Of a stretch of 64,000 nt of DNA, positions 35,146-46,178 are shown one piece after another. The notes below the pieces were generated by a model, which saw only the letters and a list, made by a program, of their open reading frames with translations, ran no database searches and was not told the origin of the DNA. How positions within the stretch are numbered: position 1 is the first letter of the stretch; every line of letters begins with the position of its first letter. This stretch comes from Alkalihalobacillus sp. TS-13 (GTDB lineage: Bacteria; Bacillota; Bacilli; Bacillales; Fictibacillaceae), in NCBI RefSeq assembly GCF_019720915.1, contig NZ_JAHKSI010000001.1, positions 1,674,001-1,738,000 on the forward strand, given 5' to 3'. The translations under genes were made by a program, and so were the position numbers.

Positions 35146-36270
35146 TTATTCTAAAAAGTCTTTCAACCGTTTACTTCTGCTAGGATGACGAAGCTTACGC
35201 AATGCTTTCGCTTCAATTTGACGGATACGTTCACGTGTAACACCAAACACTTTACCAACTTCTTCAAGTGTTCTCGTGCGTCCATCATCTAAACCGAAGC
35301 GGAGTCGCAAGACGTTTTCTTCCCGGTCTGTCAAGGTATCTAAAACGTCTTCCAGCTGCTCTTTCAATAGTTCGTATGCAGCAGCGTCCGAAGGAGCAAG
35401 AGCATCCTGGTCTTCAATGAAATCACCAAGGTGTGAGTCATCTTCTTCACCGATTGGTGTCTCAAGTGACACTGGTTCTTGAGCGATTTTCAAGATTTCC
35501 CTGACTTTATCAGGAGTAAGCTCCATTTCTTTCCCGATTTCTTCTGGGGTCGGCTCACGTCCGATGTCCTGTAAGAGTTGTCGTTGTACCCGGATCAGCT
35601 TGTTGATCGTTTCGACCATATGGACAGGAATACGGATGGTACGCGCCTGGTCTGCAATAGCCCGGGTAATCGCTTGACGAATCCACCAAGTAGCATATGT
35701 GCTGAATTTATAACCTTTACGATAGTCGAACTTCTCAACTGCTTTGATCAAGCCCATGTTTCCTTCTTGGATCAAGTCCAAGAACAACATTCCTCGTCCT
35801 ACATATCGCTTTGCAATACTTACGACGAGTCGAAGGTTCGCTTCTGCTAATCGGCGCTTCGCTTCTTCATCGCCTTGTTCAATCCGTTGCGCTAGACTGA
35901 TTTCATCGTCTGCAGATAATAAATCCACACGACCGATTTCTTTCAGATACATCCTGACCGGGTCGTTTATTTTCACTCCAGGAGGTACGCTTAAATCATT
36001 CAAGTCGAACTCGTCATCCCCGCTTTTCACTACCTCTTGAATATTTGGGTCATCGCCGTCCTCTTCATCCACTATCTCAATACCTTGATCACCCAAATAC
36101 TCATAGAAAACGTCCATTTGCTCTGAATCCTGCTCAAATGGGGCGAGTTTATTTGTTACTTCATTATAAGTGAGGACGCCTCTTTTCTTTCCGAGTTCAA
36201 CTAATTGTTCCTTTACTTGATCGATGGTTAATTCACCCTCCGCTTCTTGGCGATTAGGTTTCTCAGCCAT
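35146..36270 (-). CDS. sigA: primary sigma factor SigA (RpoD)
   Basis: Housekeeping RNA polymerase sigma factor, 374 residues. Region 1.1 is the acidic N-terminus (about 10-100). Region 1.2 has [17 protein letters not shown], and regions 2.1-2.4 have [26 protein letters not shown] (one continuous segment) and [21 protein letters not shown]. Region 3 follows, then region 4.2 with [21 protein letters not shown]. The start at 36270 ([10 protein letters not shown]) is chosen because GGAGGGG lies directly upstream, inside a possible longer frame. It is 22 bp after dnaG. Confidence 0.98.
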   Translation of the reverse strand: MAEKPNRQEAEGELTIDQVKEQLVELGKKRGVLTYNEVTNKLAPFEQDSEQMDVFYEYLGDQGIEIVDEEDGDDPNIQEVVKSGDDEFDLNDLSVPPGVKINDPVRMYLKEIGRVDLLSADDEISLAQRIEQGDEEAKRRLAEANLRLVVSIAKRYVGRGMLFLDLIQEGNMGLIKAVEKFDYRKGYKFSTYATWWIRQAITRAIADQARTIRIPVHMVETINKLIRVQRQLLQDIGREPTPEEIGKEMELTPDKVREILKIAQEPVSLETPIGEEDDSHLGDFIEDQDALAPSDAAAYELLKEQLEDVLDTLTDREENVLRLRFGLDDGRTRTLEEVGKVFGVTRERIRQIEAKALRKLRHPSRSKRLKDFLE

Positions 36271-36292
36271 ACGATCCCCTCCTTCCATACTT

Positions 36293-38116
36293 CTAACTTC
36301 TGTTATTGACTTTCAAAGCCCTTTTCAGCTCGACGATTTCCATCGCGATTTGTGCAGCTTCAACCATGTTCTGTTCGCGTTCTGCACGTTTCTTGTCTTT
36401 TTCTTTCTCTTGTATCTGAATTAATTTAGGATATTTTTTAATTTGATTGACATAATCATATAATTCCTGATCCGATATATCCTCATTAATTGTAAGCATC
36501 GCCAATTCAGTAACGACTTGCTTCAGGCGTTGATCATCGACTCTCTCTAAGAATAAGCCGATATCTGGTGTGTGACCCTCTGCGTAAAATGCGTATAAAT
36601 AAGCAGCAATTGCACTATATTCCTCGATATTGAATGCGCCACCCAATAGTTCTTCAACCTTCTCAGCAAGATTTACATCCTTCAGCATATGCGCCAACAA
36701 TATTCTTTCCGCATTATGGAAAGCAGGTAATAGTCGTGAGGATTGCCCGAAATATTTCTTATGGTTATTCTCCCTATTTCGACCATCATTATCCTTTTTC
36801 CTTTTAATACTTAAAAATGCCTGATACTGTTGTTGCTTCACTGCATCTAAAGAAAGGTTGAATTCTTCGGCAATTTGCCGTAAATAGTGGTCTCTTTCAA
36901 CAGCTTTAGGAAGTTTTGCGATTTCTTGTAGTATCTCTTCGATATACCTCATGCGTTCTCCTTCATCTTGGAGATTTTTTCCTCTACGCATGAACTGCAT
37001 TTTGAATGCCATTACCGTTAAACTTGCCCCTATTACATCCTGTTGAAAACGATCTCCACCGTGTTTCTGGATATAGTCATCAGGGTCTAAACCTTGAGGC
37101 ATCTGTGCAATCTTCACATTGCAATTCACTTTTTCCAGGAGCTCTGTAGCACGAAATGCAGCTGTTATCCCCGCATTGTCAGAGTCATAACAGATGATGA
37201 CTGTCGAGACATTCCGACTTAATAATTTCGCCTGGTCTTGAGTCAATGAAGTTCCTAATGTGGCCACTCCATTGGTAATATCCGCTTTCCATGCTGCAAT
37301 GACATCCACATAGCCCTCGAACAAAATCACTTTATCCTCTTTCCGCATAGCTGGACGAGCTAGATGATAGCCATAAAGTATCTTCCCTTTATTGAAGATT
37401 TTCGTTTCAGGACTGTTCAAGTATTTCGGTTCTCCATCACCGAGTATCCTGCCGCCAAAAGCGATATTCTTCCCCTGGGTATCCCAGATTGGGAACATGA
37501 TCCGGTCCCTGAACCGATCGAAAAATTTCCCATCGAATTCTCGCTTTCCAACTAATCCTGCTTCCTGCATCATAGGAAGCGAGTAATTTCTCTTCTGCAG
37601 GAAAGAGCTTACGAATTCCCAGGAGTCAGGCGCATAACCAATTTGAAAGTGTTCGATCATTTCGTCGTTAAAGCCTCGATTATACAAGTACTCTTTTGCT
37701 TTTTGCCCGTAATCGGTATTTGTTAAACAATGGTGATAAAGACGTGCAAGTAAGCGGTGGCCATCCTTCATGATTTCTTTCTCTTTGCTGGCTTTGTCGT
37801 TTTGATTGAAGGAAGCTAACTCCGGTAATTCGATACCGACCCGGTCTGCGAGGTTTTTGACCGTTTCAATGAAAGTGAAGCCTTCTACTTCCATTAAAAA
37901 TGAGAAGACGTTTCCCCCTTTACCACAGCCAAAGCACCTGAAGATCTGTTTATCACCTGAGACAGAAAATGAAGGGGTGTTTTCATTATGGAACGGACAA
38001 AGACCAAAGTAGTTGCGTCCTTGTTTTTTTAGTTGAACATACTCACCAACAACATCGAGGATGTCATTCGACTTTTGTATTTGTTCGATTGTTTCTTCAG
38101 GAATCCGAGATCCCAT
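36293..38116 (-). CDS. dnaG: DNA primase DnaG
   Basis: Replicative primase of 607 residues. The N-terminal zinc ribbon has C40, H43, C61 and C64 (CPFHNENTP ... RCFGCGKGG). The TOPRIM catalytic core includes [11 protein letters not shown] (near 270) and [12 protein letters not shown] (near 315). The C-terminal part (about 440-607) is the helicase-binding domain. The start at 38116 ([14 protein letters not shown]) fits the family; the 38-residue upstream extension is not conserved. GGTGAT is a modest ribosome-binding site. Middle gene of yqxD-dnaG-sigA. Confidence 0.96.
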   Translation of the reverse strand: MGSRIPEETIEQIQKSNDILDVVGEYVQLKKQGRNYFGLCPFHNENTPSFSVSGDKQIFRCFGCGKGGNVFSFLMEVEGFTFIETVKNLADRVGIELPELASFNQNDKASKEKEIMKDGHRLLARLYHHCLTNTDYGQKAKEYLYNRGFNDEMIEHFQIGYAPDSWEFVSSFLQKRNYSLPMMQEAGLVGKREFDGKFFDRFRDRIMFPIWDTQGKNIAFGGRILGDGEPKYLNSPETKIFNKGKILYGYHLARPAMRKEDKVILFEGYVDVIAAWKADITNGVATLGTSLTQDQAKLLSRNVSTVIICYDSDNAGITAAFRATELLEKVNCNVKIAQMPQGLDPDDYIQKHGGDRFQQDVIGASLTVMAFKMQFMRRGKNLQDEGERMRYIEEILQEIAKLPKAVERDHYLRQIAEEFNLSLDAVKQQQYQAFLSIKRKKDNDGRNRENNHKKYFGQSSRLLPAFHNAERILLAHMLKDVNLAEKVEELLGGAFNIEEYSAIAAYLYAFYAEGHTPDIGLFLERVDDQRLKQVVTELAMLTINEDISDQELYDYVNQIKKYPKLIQIQEKEKDKKRAEREQNMVEAAQIAMEIVELKRALKVNNRS

Positions 38117-38174
38117 GCTATCACCATTCTTTACTGTTCTGTCCTTGTTTAAAACAAGAAAAACAAGAAGTGTT

Positions 38175-38636
38175 TCATTTAATCCCTTCAGAAAAGATTT
38201 TTGTGAAGTTCTTACTGAATCTTTGAGCATCTTCTTCTGTAAATGGGGGCGGGCCTTTTGTCCGGTGTCCCGAGCGTCTCAGTTTACTTGAGTAATAGCG
38301 AGATTGTAATAATGAGGGCATTTCATCCTCTGTAAAACGTTTCCCACGCGGTGATATGACATTAACACCTTTAGAAACCAATAAACTCGCAAGGCCATGG
38401 TCCTGAGTGATCACAACATTCCCTTCTATAGAATGATTGACGATATACATGTCCACAGATTCTGGTTCTGAATCTACCATGATCCATTCGGCACTGCGAT
38501 GTTGATCTGTAGCATGACTGTAAGAGGCAATAAAAAAAACCTTGTACTCATAGAAATTCGAGATTTCAAGGATTGCCTTTTTTATTTGATTCGGACAAGC
38601 ATCAGCATCAACCAACACATTTCGAGTTTTCTTCAT
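38175..38636 (-). CDS. yqxD: YaiI/YqxD family protein (DUF188)
   Basis: Protein of 153 residues with the UPF0178 pattern VDADACPNQIKKAI at the N-terminus, DMYIVNHSIEGNVVITQDHGLA in the middle, and NVISPRGKRFTEDEM. The conserved acidic residues and PIN-like layout suggest a nuclease fold; activity is unproven. It is the first gene of the dnaG-sigA operon, as in B. subtilis. Confidence 0.93.
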   Translation of the reverse strand: MKKTRNVLVDADACPNQIKKAILEISNFYEYKVFFIASYSHATDQHRSAEWIMVDSEPESVDMYIVNHSIEGNVVITQDHGLASLLVSKGVNVISPRGKRFTEDEMPSLLQSRYYSSKLRRSGHRTKGPPPFTEEDAQRFSKNFTKIFSEGIK

Positions 38637-38777
38637 GTATTTGTATTTCTACATCCTCTCAAGAATTCCTGCCAACAGGTCAATGTTTTATATTTCAGAA
38701 TATTGTCGAATTCTGCTTTTATAGTATAACCAAAATATGGTTTGTTCATAACTTGTGCAAAATCCACACAATAGTGT

Positions 38778-38806
38778 ATTATAACGCATTTTCCTTTTGT
38801 TGACTA
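38778..38806 (-). promoter_or_regulatory. candidate promoter of yqxD-dnaG-sigA
   Basis: Minus strand: -10 TATAAT (38783-38778), 17-bp spacer, weak -35 TAGTCA (38806-38801). It lies about 145 bp before yqxD. A further TATACT lies closer to the gene. Confidence 0.5.
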
Positions 38807-38897
38807 TCATAAAGATTTCTATGTCCTTACATTTCGACAAAAAATGCATATACCCTTTTTTATTTTTGCTGTTTTCTAAAGTTTATTACTAATGGAC

Positions 38898-39222
38898 CCT
38901 ATAAATTTGATATAGAAGTCTATGAAAACTATAAGCACTGGAAATTTACGAGACTCCTGCGGAAAAAGTGAACCAAGCGAAACCCCACTCGTTATAAAGA
39001 GTTCTTCGACTTAATAAATGTATGTGGTCTTGTACTGAATCTTGGGCTGAACGTCGCAGCCATCATAAGGAAAGCTTCTAAGAATTCTTATCGCAGACAC
39101 GAAAATGATTTCAAATTTGCGTTGAGATCCTGTGCAAATGAGGAGGCTTGCGGATCGCCCGCGGAGCGAGTATATTTCCAGGCATTACATGAATTCTGAA
39201 AAACAACAACCTTTACTAAAAG
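38898..39222. repeat. interspersed repeat, GGAAATATAC-ended subfamily
   Basis: AAATTTGATATAGAAGTCTA, then GGAAATTTACGAGACTCCTG. Inside are the TCTTCGACTTAATAA module and GAATTCTTATCGCAGACACG. It ends AGGAGGCTTGCGGATCGCC..GCGAGTATATTTCC and AAAAACAACAACCTTTAC. It fills the 746-bp gap upstream of yqxD and beyond yqfL. Confidence 0.75.
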
Positions 39223-39310
39223 ACCTTTATTTCGAAATCCTTTTATCTTATTCCGGAAAACCTGATTTTATATTTCCGTGATTTACCTAATACCATTCGT
39301 CTTCCAATAC

Positions 39311-39352
39311 AAAAAAGAAGGGGCTGACAGACTACTTTTTGTCAGCCCCTTC
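39311..39352 (-). terminator. terminator of yqfL
   Basis: Minus strand GAAGGGGCTGACA-AAAAGTAGTC-TGTCAGCCCCTTC followed by TTTTTTG, 30 bp after the yqfL stop. Confidence 0.92.
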
Positions 39353-39382
39353 AATCTATTCGATTTCTATTATAGTTATTCC

Positions 39383-40204
39383 TTAACGATTCTTATTTTT
39401 ATGGATGTTAAGAATGTAGTTTGCCGTTTCCTCTACTGCTTTGTTTGAAACATCCACGACTCTGCAGCCGAGGCGGTCGACGACTTTATCAAAGTACTCC
39501 AGTTCATCTTTTATACGACTCATGTTGGCGTAATTCGCATGATCATCCAAACCGAGAGCTTTCAAACGTTCTCTGCGGATATCGTTCAATTTTTCAGGAC
39601 TGATGCGAAGCCCGTAACATTTTGAAGTAGACACCTTGAATAACTCTTCAGGTGGTTCTACTTCTGGGACAATCGGTACGTTCGCAACTTTGATTCGTTT
39701 TAACGCTAAGTATTGGGACAGGGGTGTTTTAGAGGTTCTCGATACGCCAACTAAAACGATGTCCGCCTTCAATATCCCTCTTGGATCTCTCCCATCATCA
39801 TACTTGACCGCAAATTCGATTGCTTCCACTTTTCTAAAATATTCTTCATCCAGCTTATGGACAAGTCCAGGTTCATTACGAGGACTTTTTTGAAAAACCG
39901 TTGCCATCTGATTGATCATTGGCCCTACAATATCGATAGCAGCTACACCTTCACTGGCAGCAAGTTCTACTAAATAGTCTTTAATTTCTGGCACAACGAG
40001 GGTGAATCCGATGATTGCCTGATTATCTTTTGCTAATGCAACAACCTCTCTTACAGTTTGTTCATCCTCAACATATGGAAAACGTCTGATTTCAATATTG
40101 GTCGAGTTGAACTGGCTCGCCGCAGCTTTGACAACTAATTCAGCGGTTTCCCCTACTGAATCTGACACGACATACACGATTGGTCGTTCTATTTTGTCTG
40201 ACAT
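39383..40204 (-). CDS. yqfL: pyruvate, phosphate dikinase regulatory protein family, YqfL
   Basis: Bifunctional kinase/pyrophosphorylase of the DUF299 family, 273 residues. The N-terminus reads [20 protein letters not shown]. The nucleotide-binding loop is [16 protein letters not shown] (near 148-163). The C-terminal part contains [29 protein letters not shown] precedes the ATG at 40204. It follows ccpN, whose product controls gluconeogenic genes; in B. subtilis YqfL modulates CcpN activity (established knowledge). No dikinase gene is in the window. Confidence 0.93.
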   Translation of the reverse strand: MSDKIERPIVYVVSDSVGETAELVVKAAASQFNSTNIEIRRFPYVEDEQTVREVVALAKDNQAIIGFTLVVPEIKDYLVELAASEGVAAIDIVGPMINQMATVFQKSPRNEPGLVHKLDEEYFRKVEAIEFAVKYDDGRDPRGILKADIVLVGVSRTSKTPLSQYLALKRIKVANVPIVPEVEPPEELFKVSTSKCYGLRISPEKLNDIRRERLKALGLDDHANYANMSRIKDELEYFDKVVDRLGCRVVDVSNKAVEETANYILNIHKNKNR

Positions 40205-40236
40205 TGGTACCTCCTTTATCGACACTAATGTAATTC

Positions 40237-40884
40237 TTATAAAATTGCATCACTTGAGAAATCTACTAATGCTTTGGTTATATTCGTCTTGGTAATCCGC
40301 CCGATCACTTCATAAGCATCTTCCCCTGAAGTATCCTTAATAACAGGTACAGCATCGATTTGTTTATCGATCAATTTTCCCGCTACCTCGATCAATAAAT
40401 CTTCTTTTGTACACATCGTTATATTCGGCATGCGAGTCATTATGATATTTACAGGGATTGAGGTCAACTCTTGATTCCCCATACTTGCCCGCAAGAGATC
40501 TTTACGAGATAAAACCCCTGCTAATCTTGACTCTTTATTGACCACGAAAAGTGTACCGACATCTTCTAAAAACATTGTACAAATAGCATCATACACATTC
40601 GCTGACTCCTGGACGACAACTGGAAGTGATAAGTATTCCTTTACTTTGATTTGCCGAATCTTCTCGGTCAATAGCTGTGCACTTGTTTTCCCTGTATAAA
40701 AATAACCGACACGAGGTCGTGCGTCTAAATAACCTGCCATTGTCAAAATGGCAAGATCCGGGCGAAGCGTAGCTCTTGTCAAATCTAATTTATCTGCAAT
40801 TTGTTCTCCTGTTATCGGACCTGAATCTTTTACGATTTCTACAATGCGTTCTTGTCTATCATTCAGTTCGATTGGTAACACCAC
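40237..40884 (-). CDS. ccpN: transcriptional repressor CcpN (HTH plus CBS pair)
   Basis: Repressor of gluconeogenic genes, 215 residues. An N-terminal winged helix-turn-helix (about 8-60: [38 protein letters not shown]) is followed by a CBS-domain pair (about 75-210: [42 protein letters not shown]). The start is unclear. GTG at 40884 opens the frame, but the best Shine-Dalgarno (AAGGTGGTG) overlaps it, so translation may begin a few codons later. It is upstream of yqfL, 32 bp away. Confidence 0.92.
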   Translation of the reverse strand: MVLPIELNDRQERIVEIVKDSGPITGEQIADKLDLTRATLRPDLAILTMAGYLDARPRVGYFYTGKTSAQLLTEKIRQIKVKEYLSLPVVVQESANVYDAICTMFLEDVGTLFVVNKESRLAGVLSRKDLLRASMGNQELTSIPVNIIMTRMPNITMCTKEDLLIEVAGKLIDKQIDAVPVIKDTSGEDAYEVIGRITKTNITKALVDFSSDAIL

Positions 40885-41035
40885 CTTACTGCCCAGTATA
40901 TGCTATACACTTTTGGATACATTATATCCTATTCAGGATGGAAATAGGAAGTATTTCCGAATAAATATAACCTAAATACATCAATAGTAAAGCATAATAA
41001 GAAAAGATACTGGTTTCTGGAGTTAGACAAAAGAA

Positions 41036-41262
41036 AAGCAGTTTTTAGTTTTTGTTGTTTTTCATAATTCCGGTTTAATGGAGTGGAAATATACTCGCTT
41101 TCCGCGGGCGATCCGCAAGCCTCCTCGCTCGTTCCTCGCTGTGGGGCCTTGCTTGGCTCGCTTTTCCCTCAGGAGTCTTGTATATTTCCACTGCCTACAG
41201 GTTTTCATCAATCTCTATATCAAATGATAACCATTAATTAGCAAACAAGCTATTATAAAACC
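41036..41262. repeat. interspersed repeat, GGAAATATAC-ended subfamily (compact copy)
   Basis: A clean short copy. Core 41090-41192 begins AGTGGAAATATACTCGC and ends GTATATTTCCACT, a 13-base terminal inverted repeat. Inside are TTTCCGCGGGCGATCCGCAA and GCTCGCTTTTCCCTCAGG. The right flank TCATCAATCTCTATATCAAA, TGATAACC..TTAGCAA recurs at 50985. Confidence 0.8.
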
Positions 41263-41283
41263 TCCAAACTTTCACAGAGCCAA

Positions 41284-41319
41284 TGGAAAAAGAAGACCAC
41301 GGTCATACGGTCTTCTTTT
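41284..41319 (-). terminator. terminator of the glyQS operon
   Basis: Minus strand AAGAAGACC-GTATGACCGT-GGTCTTCTT followed by TTTCC, about 35 bp after the glyS stop. Confidence 0.88.
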
Positions 41320-41354
41320 CAAATAAGTAAAAAGCTCTGTTTCAAAGTCTATCC

Positions 41355-43436
41355 TTAAAGCACTAACTGATTGAAATCGGCAAATGAAAGAATCACTTTT
41401 GATAAGTTTTTCATCTGCGCTTGGCGGTTTTCTCTGATCGCCTCATTATCTGCGTTGACCATCGTATTATCAAAGTACCGATCGATAATTTCAGGCAATT
41501 GCATCAAACGATTATAAAATCCATCGACATCCTCTGGTTGTTGTAAATTCTCGCTTTGCTTTTTACAGCTTACATACTGGTCATATAATGCCTTTTCTTC
41601 TTCATTTTCGAATAATCCTGTGTCAATATTACTCAATGATTCATCCAGATTTTTAGAGATATTGAGTACACGGGTCAACGAGACATTGGCATCTTTGAAT
41701 GTTTCCTGATTTAGATATCCGCCTAGAATTTCTGCTCTTTTGATCAGTAAGTCTACTCGACCTAATCTACCAGTCAAGACTGCGTCGATTACATCGTATC
41801 GAACACCTTGATCTTGGAGAATCGTTTTTAAGCGGATATTGAAAAATTCGATCAGCTGATTAAAAACTTCTTGTCGATCATTTTTCAATAATTGTTTTTC
41901 TTCATATACATCTAAAACAGCATTCAAGAGTTGTTCAAGCTCAACCGGCCACGCCTTCTGAATCATGATTTGCAATATACCAGCCGCTTGTCTTCTCAAT
42001 GCATAAGGATCCTGAGAACCCGTCGGAATGATACCGATACCGAAGCAGCCGACAATCGTATCCAATTTATCAGAGACACTCAAAACAGAGCCAACGACGG
42101 TTCCAGGCAGAGAATCCCCTGCAAATCGAGGTTGATAATGTTCGTTCACTGCTGCAGCTATAAGCTCATCTTCTCCGAATAATTTTGCGTATTTTTCACC
42201 CATGACGCCTTGCAGTTCTGGAAACTCATAAACCATTTGAGTGACAAGATCAAATTTACAGATAGAACCAGCACGCTGAATGAATTCTTCCGACTCATTG
42301 TCCAACAGGAGCAAGCTGCTTGTAGAGGAAGCGTGGATCTTGATGCGTTCAACTTTATCTGCAATCGTCCCTAACTCTTCATGAAACACAATGGATTCAA
42401 GTTTCGCCAGGTAATGATCGATTGACTTTCGTTTATCTTCGTTGTGGAAGAATTGAGCATCCTTCAAGCGCGCACGCAAGACCTTTTCATTTCCTTTGAC
42501 GACATTCGCAAGGTGATTATGATCACCATTTCGTACTGTTATGAAATATGGTTGAAGCTCTCCATCATTGTTCTGGACAGGAAAATAACGTTGGTGCTCT
42601 TTCATCGAAGTGATCAGCACTTCAGATGGGAGCTCCAGGAACTCATCATCGAATTTTCCATGTAAAGCAGTCGGGTATTCGACCAGATTGTTCACTTCCT
42701 CCAACAGTGCATCGTCGATTGGAATTTTCCATCCTTCTTCCTCCTGGATGTTTTCCAATTGATGTTGGATGGCTTCTTTCCGTTCTTTCGGATCAGCAAT
42801 GACAAATTGCCCAAGAAGATCAGTAGGATATTGTTCAGGTGATTCTATTTCAATCTCTTCACCAAGGAAACGATGACCATACGTTTTTCGATCTGCTTGT
42901 ACCCCAGCAACCTCTAATCCCGGTACCTCACTACCGAATAAGAACAGAAGCCATTTGATCGGGCGGACGAATTTGAATTCTTTATCCCCCCACCTCATAT
43001 TCTTTGGAAAATGAAGGTTCTGGATCACTTTGTCCAATTGAGGTAATAGATCCATGGTAGATATGCCCGTTGTGTACTTATTCGCGAATACATATTCAGT
43101 ATCTTTCACTTCTTTAAAGAAGAGGTTCTCAGGGTCCACTCCTTGTCCTCTGGCAAAGCCTAATGCAGCCTTCGACCAGTTTCCATTTTCATCAAGAGCG
43201 ATTTTCTTCGCTGGACCTCTAAGTTCTTCTTCTTGGTCCTCTTGCTTCTCTGCAACATCTGTTATTTTCACAGCAAGTCGTCTAGGTGTGGAGTATGGCA
43301 GTACTTCACCGAATGGAATCCGGTTTTCCGTAAGCCAACCCGCAACTTTATCAGACAGCTGGTACATGGCATCTGTCACAAAGCGTGCAGGCATTTCCTC
43401 TAAACCGATTTCTAATAAGAGATCCTGTTTACTCAT
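41355..43436 (-). CDS. glyS: glycyl-tRNA synthetase beta subunit
   Basis: Beta subunit of the bacterial alpha2beta2 glycyl-tRNA synthetase, 693 residues, normal length. It recognises tRNA-Gly. The N-terminus is [16 protein letters not shown]. Conserved stretches are [10 protein letters not shown] (near 50), [11 protein letters not shown] (near 143), the HD-like region [16 protein letters not shown] (near 395), and [15 protein letters not shown] (near 480). The ATG overlaps the glyQ stop by eight bases, so the two are translationally coupled and made in equal amounts. Confidence 0.97.
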   Translation of the reverse strand: MSKQDLLLEIGLEEMPARFVTDAMYQLSDKVAGWLTENRIPFGEVLPYSTPRRLAVKITDVAEKQEDQEEELRGPAKKIALDENGNWSKAALGFARGQGVDPENLFFKEVKDTEYVFANKYTTGISTMDLLPQLDKVIQNLHFPKNMRWGDKEFKFVRPIKWLLFLFGSEVPGLEVAGVQADRKTYGHRFLGEEIEIESPEQYPTDLLGQFVIADPKERKEAIQHQLENIQEEEGWKIPIDDALLEEVNNLVEYPTALHGKFDDEFLELPSEVLITSMKEHQRYFPVQNNDGELQPYFITVRNGDHNHLANVVKGNEKVLRARLKDAQFFHNEDKRKSIDHYLAKLESIVFHEELGTIADKVERIKIHASSTSSLLLLDNESEEFIQRAGSICKFDLVTQMVYEFPELQGVMGEKYAKLFGEDELIAAAVNEHYQPRFAGDSLPGTVVGSVLSVSDKLDTIVGCFGIGIIPTGSQDPYALRRQAAGILQIMIQKAWPVELEQLLNAVLDVYEEKQLLKNDRQEVFNQLIEFFNIRLKTILQDQGVRYDVIDAVLTGRLGRVDLLIKRAEILGGYLNQETFKDANVSLTRVLNISKNLDESLSNIDTGLFENEEEKALYDQYVSCKKQSENLQQPEDVDGFYNRLMQLPEIIDRYFDNTMVNADNEAIRENRQAQMKNLSKVILSFADFNQLVL

Positions 43437-44313
43437 CGACTTTCGCCCCCTTCAGCATCGGAAACCCTAATTGTTCTCTTTGCTCATAATAAGCTCTGGC
43501 ACATTTCCTTGCTAGATTTCTGACACGTCCGATATATCCCGTTCGTTCTGTAACAGAAATCGCTCCCTTTGCGTCAAGTTGATTGAATACATGGGAACAT
43601 TTCAATACATAATCATAACCCGGGAATACCAGCCGCTCTTCGATTGCCCGCCTTGCCTCTGTTTCATAGACATTGAAAAGGTTGAACATCATATCTGTAT
43701 CTGATACTTCAAACGTATATTTCGAGTGTTCGTATTCAGATTGAAAATAAAGATCGTGATACGTAATTCCTGAATGCCACTCTAGATCGAATACATTTTC
43801 TTTGTCCTGTATGTAAGAAGCAAGACGCTCGATCCCATAAGTGATTTCAGCGGATACAGGTTTTGCATCTAAACCGCCTACTTGCTGAAAATAAGTAAAT
43901 TGTGTAATTTCCATGCCATCGAGCCACACTTCCCAACCTAATCCAGAGGCAGACAAAGTCGGTGCTTCCCAGTTATCTTCTACAAATCGGATGTCATGCT
44001 CTGTTGGGTTGATACCGATTTCCTTTAGACTTTCCAAATATAGCTCCTGGATGTTATCAGGTGATGGCTTCATGACTACCTGGAATTGATGATGCTGGTA
44101 AAGACGGTTTGGATTTTCTCCATATCGGCCGTCGACAGGTCGTCTGGATGGCTCAACGTAAGCCACGTTCCAAGGTTCAGGTCCTATGCTTCGTAAAAAT
44201 GTCATCGGATTCATCGTTCCTGCACCTTTTTCCACATCATACGCTTGCATGACGAAACATCCCTGTTCTGCCCAGTAACGCTGCAATGTAAGAATCATAT
44301 CTTGTAAATTCAT
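43429..44313 (-). CDS. glyQ: glycyl-tRNA synthetase alpha subunit
   Basis: Catalytic class II subunit that activates glycine, 294 residues. Typical stretches are [55 protein letters not shown], and [20 protein letters not shown]. The ATG at 44313 is preceded by GTGGAGGTCG; an in-frame GTG/ATG upstream overlaps that site. A glycine T-box lies upstream, but 620 bp away, with a composite repeat between. Confidence 0.97.
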   Translation of the reverse strand: MNLQDMILTLQRYWAEQGCFVMQAYDVEKGAGTMNPMTFLRSIGPEPWNVAYVEPSRRPVDGRYGENPNRLYQHHQFQVVMKPSPDNIQELYLESLKEIGINPTEHDIRFVEDNWEAPTLSASGLGWEVWLDGMEITQFTYFQQVGGLDAKPVSAEITYGIERLASYIQDKENVFDLEWHSGITYHDLYFQSEYEHSKYTFEVSDTDMMFNLFNVYETEARRAIEERLVFPGYDYVLKCSHVFNQLDAKGAISVTERTGYIGRVRNLARKCARAYYEQREQLGFPMLKGAKVDE

Positions 44314-44358
44314 AACGACCTCCACGTTCAATGTTTTAATTTTTTAGCTTTTGTCTAA

Positions 44359-44826
44359 ATGGTTGTTGCTAATGAAACCTTAGATTTGATAAAGAACCTG
44401 TAAGCGATGGAAATATATGAGACGCCGGCGGAAAAGCGAGCCAGGCGAGACCCCGCAATCTTTTAAAGGATCTTCGACTATAATAATGAACTTCGACTAA
44501 ATACCACTACGTCCTATGGTGAACGTCGAAACCAGCATTAGGTAAGCTTCTAAGAATTCTCATCGCAGACACGAAAATGATTTCATTTTTGTGTTGAGGA
44601 TCACTTTAAACTTCCTGCGGCGACAACACATTGATTGATTTCCTTATGAGTTAGCCCACGCAGAACTAAGTCTGAGTTTGGTTCGAGCCTCCTCGTCAGT
44701 TCTCCCGTGACCTGCGTGACTAGACGGGTCGCTTCCGCTTTTCCTGTACCCGCGGAAAGCGGGTATATTTCCACCATCATAACGATAGGTTTTGGTGGAA
44801 GCAACAATCTTTACTAAAAGAGCCTT
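44359..44826. repeat. long composite interspersed repeat between T-box and glyQ
   Basis: Starts GTTGTTGCTAATGAAACC, then GGAAATATATGAGACGCC. It contains the CTTCGACTAAATACCACTAC..GTGAACGTCGAA module, CGCAGACACGAAAATGATTTC, and the reversed AACACATTGATTGATTTCC and CTCCTCGTCAGTT modules. It ends CCCGCGGAAAGCGGGTATATTTCCACC and ACAATCTTTACTAAAAGAGCC. It sits inside the predicted glyQS transcript. Confidence 0.8.
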
Positions 44827-44933
44827 TCTTTTCGAACCTGACACAGGTAAGTCGGATAAAGAAAACTTGGCAAAGCCAAACCTTAGCGAAGGCTGAGCCA
44901 TAGTTGCCCTTATACTTTCTTTCAGTACAAAAG

Positions 44934-45212
44934 AAAAAACTCTCATCCCTATGTCTGGCTCGACATAGGGACGAGAGTTTACCCGCGGTTCCACCCTATT
45001 TGGAGTTGAGTCCTTAATCGACTGTCTTCATACAGATGATCATCTACCCGATGATCATTGAAGTGTCCGATTAGTCCTTCACCCCCGCTTTATTAAAATG
45101 CTCCAGAGCGCCCTTCCTTACCTTTCAATCTCTAGCTTTCACCATCCTAGAGTCGCTTGGAATTGAAGTTGTAAGTACTCCTCTCCTTCAACGCGTCGAT
45201 TTAAATTTTGTT
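44934..45212 (-). ncRNA. T-box leader of glyQS, with terminator
   Basis: The conserved T-box AGGGTGGAACCGCGG is at 44997-44983. The terminator follows at 44980-44934: AACTCTCGTCCCTATGTC-GAGC-GACATAGGGATGAGAGTT-type stem, then TTTTTTC. Upstream Stem I elements are seen (GGATGGTGAAAGCTAGAGATTG; GAGTACTTACAACTTC). A possible specifier GGC (glycine) is at 45112-45110 in GAAGGGCGCTC; this codon position is my estimate. Uncharged tRNA-Gly should stabilise the antiterminator and allow glyQS expression. Confidence 0.92.
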
Positions 45213-45218
45213 GAAAGT

Positions 45219-45247
45219 ATCATAATCGTTTTTGATAAGTATGTCAA
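45219..45247 (-). promoter_or_regulatory. SigA promoter of the glyQS T-box transcript
   Basis: Minus strand: perfect -35 TTGACA (45247-45242), 17-bp spacer, -10 TATGAT (45224-45219). It begins five bases after the recO stop. Confidence 0.9.
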
Positions 45248-45251
45248 ATCT

Positions 45252-45995
45252 TTATTCAAATTTCTGTAATTGATCGAGAAAACGTTTTGATTTCAGTCGG
45301 ACTCCTGTATATTCATCGATGTATGTAGTCAAAACTTTGTTCAATGTCTTTTTCGTTTCCTCTTTTACAGAAACATTTCCTAACCTCGATAGATCAATAT
45401 GGTAAATAAGGTTTAAAAGCTTTGCAGTCTGCGGTGTCAGGACAAGTGCATTTGGATCGGAATGCCTGCACTGATTACAGAGGAACCCTCCTTCACCAAT
45501 CGAAAATGAAAAGATTCCTTCTCTTCGTCCACAAAGGACACACCGATCGACCTGGGGACTTACACCCGAAAGCCGAAGCATTTTCATTTCGAAGATCGCT
45601 TTCAAAATATCCGGGTCAACACCCTCATCCAAATAAGTCAGAGATAGCTTCAAGAATTCGAACAAAGCGGGTGAGGCTTCGTTGTCTTCAGTCGTTTTAT
45701 CCAGAAGTTCCACCATATAAGCTGCATACGCTGTTTTAAAAATATCCTGCTTGATCCCCCGGAACGTATTGATGATCTCTCCCTGACTCAAGCTTCCTAA
45801 TCCACTTCCCTTTTGTATAAGGAAGTGAGCGTGAGTGAATAACTGGGAAACAGAAGAGAGGCGACTTTTCGTCTTTTTCGCCCCTCTTGCCATCATCCCC
45901 ATTTTGCCAAAATCCTTTGTATAAACGGTTACTACTTTGTTGGATTCTCCGTAATCCGACGTTCGGATCACGATTGCTTCTGATTTGATCAACAT
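45252..45995 (-). CDS. recO: DNA repair protein RecO
   Basis: Recombination mediator that helps load RecA with RecF and RecR, 247 residues. The N-terminal OB fold starts MLIKSEAIVIRTSDYGESNKVV. A helical C-terminal domain holds the zinc module CVLCGRREG and CNQC (near 150-175). The ATG at 45995 is chosen because the family begins ML.. and GGCGGTGATG lies upstream; two in-frame starts just before it are less likely. yqzL is 33 bp upstream. Confidence 0.94.
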   Translation of the reverse strand: MLIKSEAIVIRTSDYGESNKVVTVYTKDFGKMGMMARGAKKTKSRLSSVSQLFTHAHFLIQKGSGLGSLSQGEIINTFRGIKQDIFKTAYAAYMVELLDKTTEDNEASPALFEFLKLSLTYLDEGVDPDILKAIFEMKMLRLSGVSPQVDRCVLCGRREGIFSFSIGEGGFLCNQCRHSDPNALVLTPQTAKLLNLIYHIDLSRLGNVSVKEETKKTLNKVLTTYIDEYTGVRLKSKRFLDQLQKFE

Positions 45996-46028
45996 CACCA
46001 TCACCGCCTGCTATCAAATGTGATGCAA

Positions 46029-46178
46029 TCAAAGTTCTGTTTCTAAATAATCGCCTTTCCTTTCTTCAATTTCCAACAGGTCAGATGATCGTTCGTTTTC
46101 ACTCTCTAGTTCTTTTAACAAGAGATACGTATCGATATTACCTGTCTCGCAAAACAGTTTCCAGGTAAAGTCCCTCAT
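46029..46178 (-). CDS. yqzL: small conserved protein YqzL
   Basis: A 49-residue protein found by hand translation: it starts MRDFTWKLFCETGNIDTYLL and ends KGDYLETEL. The N-terminal W-x-x-F-x-x-T-G-x-I-x-x-Y-L-L pattern is that of YqzL, always between recO and era in Bacillus. AGGTGGAG precedes the ATG. The C-terminal half is acidic. Function unknown. Confidence 0.88.
   Translation of the reverse strand: MRDFTWKLFCETGNIDTYLLLKELESENERSSDLLEIEERKGDYLETEL

Noticed and set aside
44644-44994. 116-codon frame between T-box and glyQ
   Set aside because: It overlaps the T-box terminator and the composite repeat; its product has no family features.
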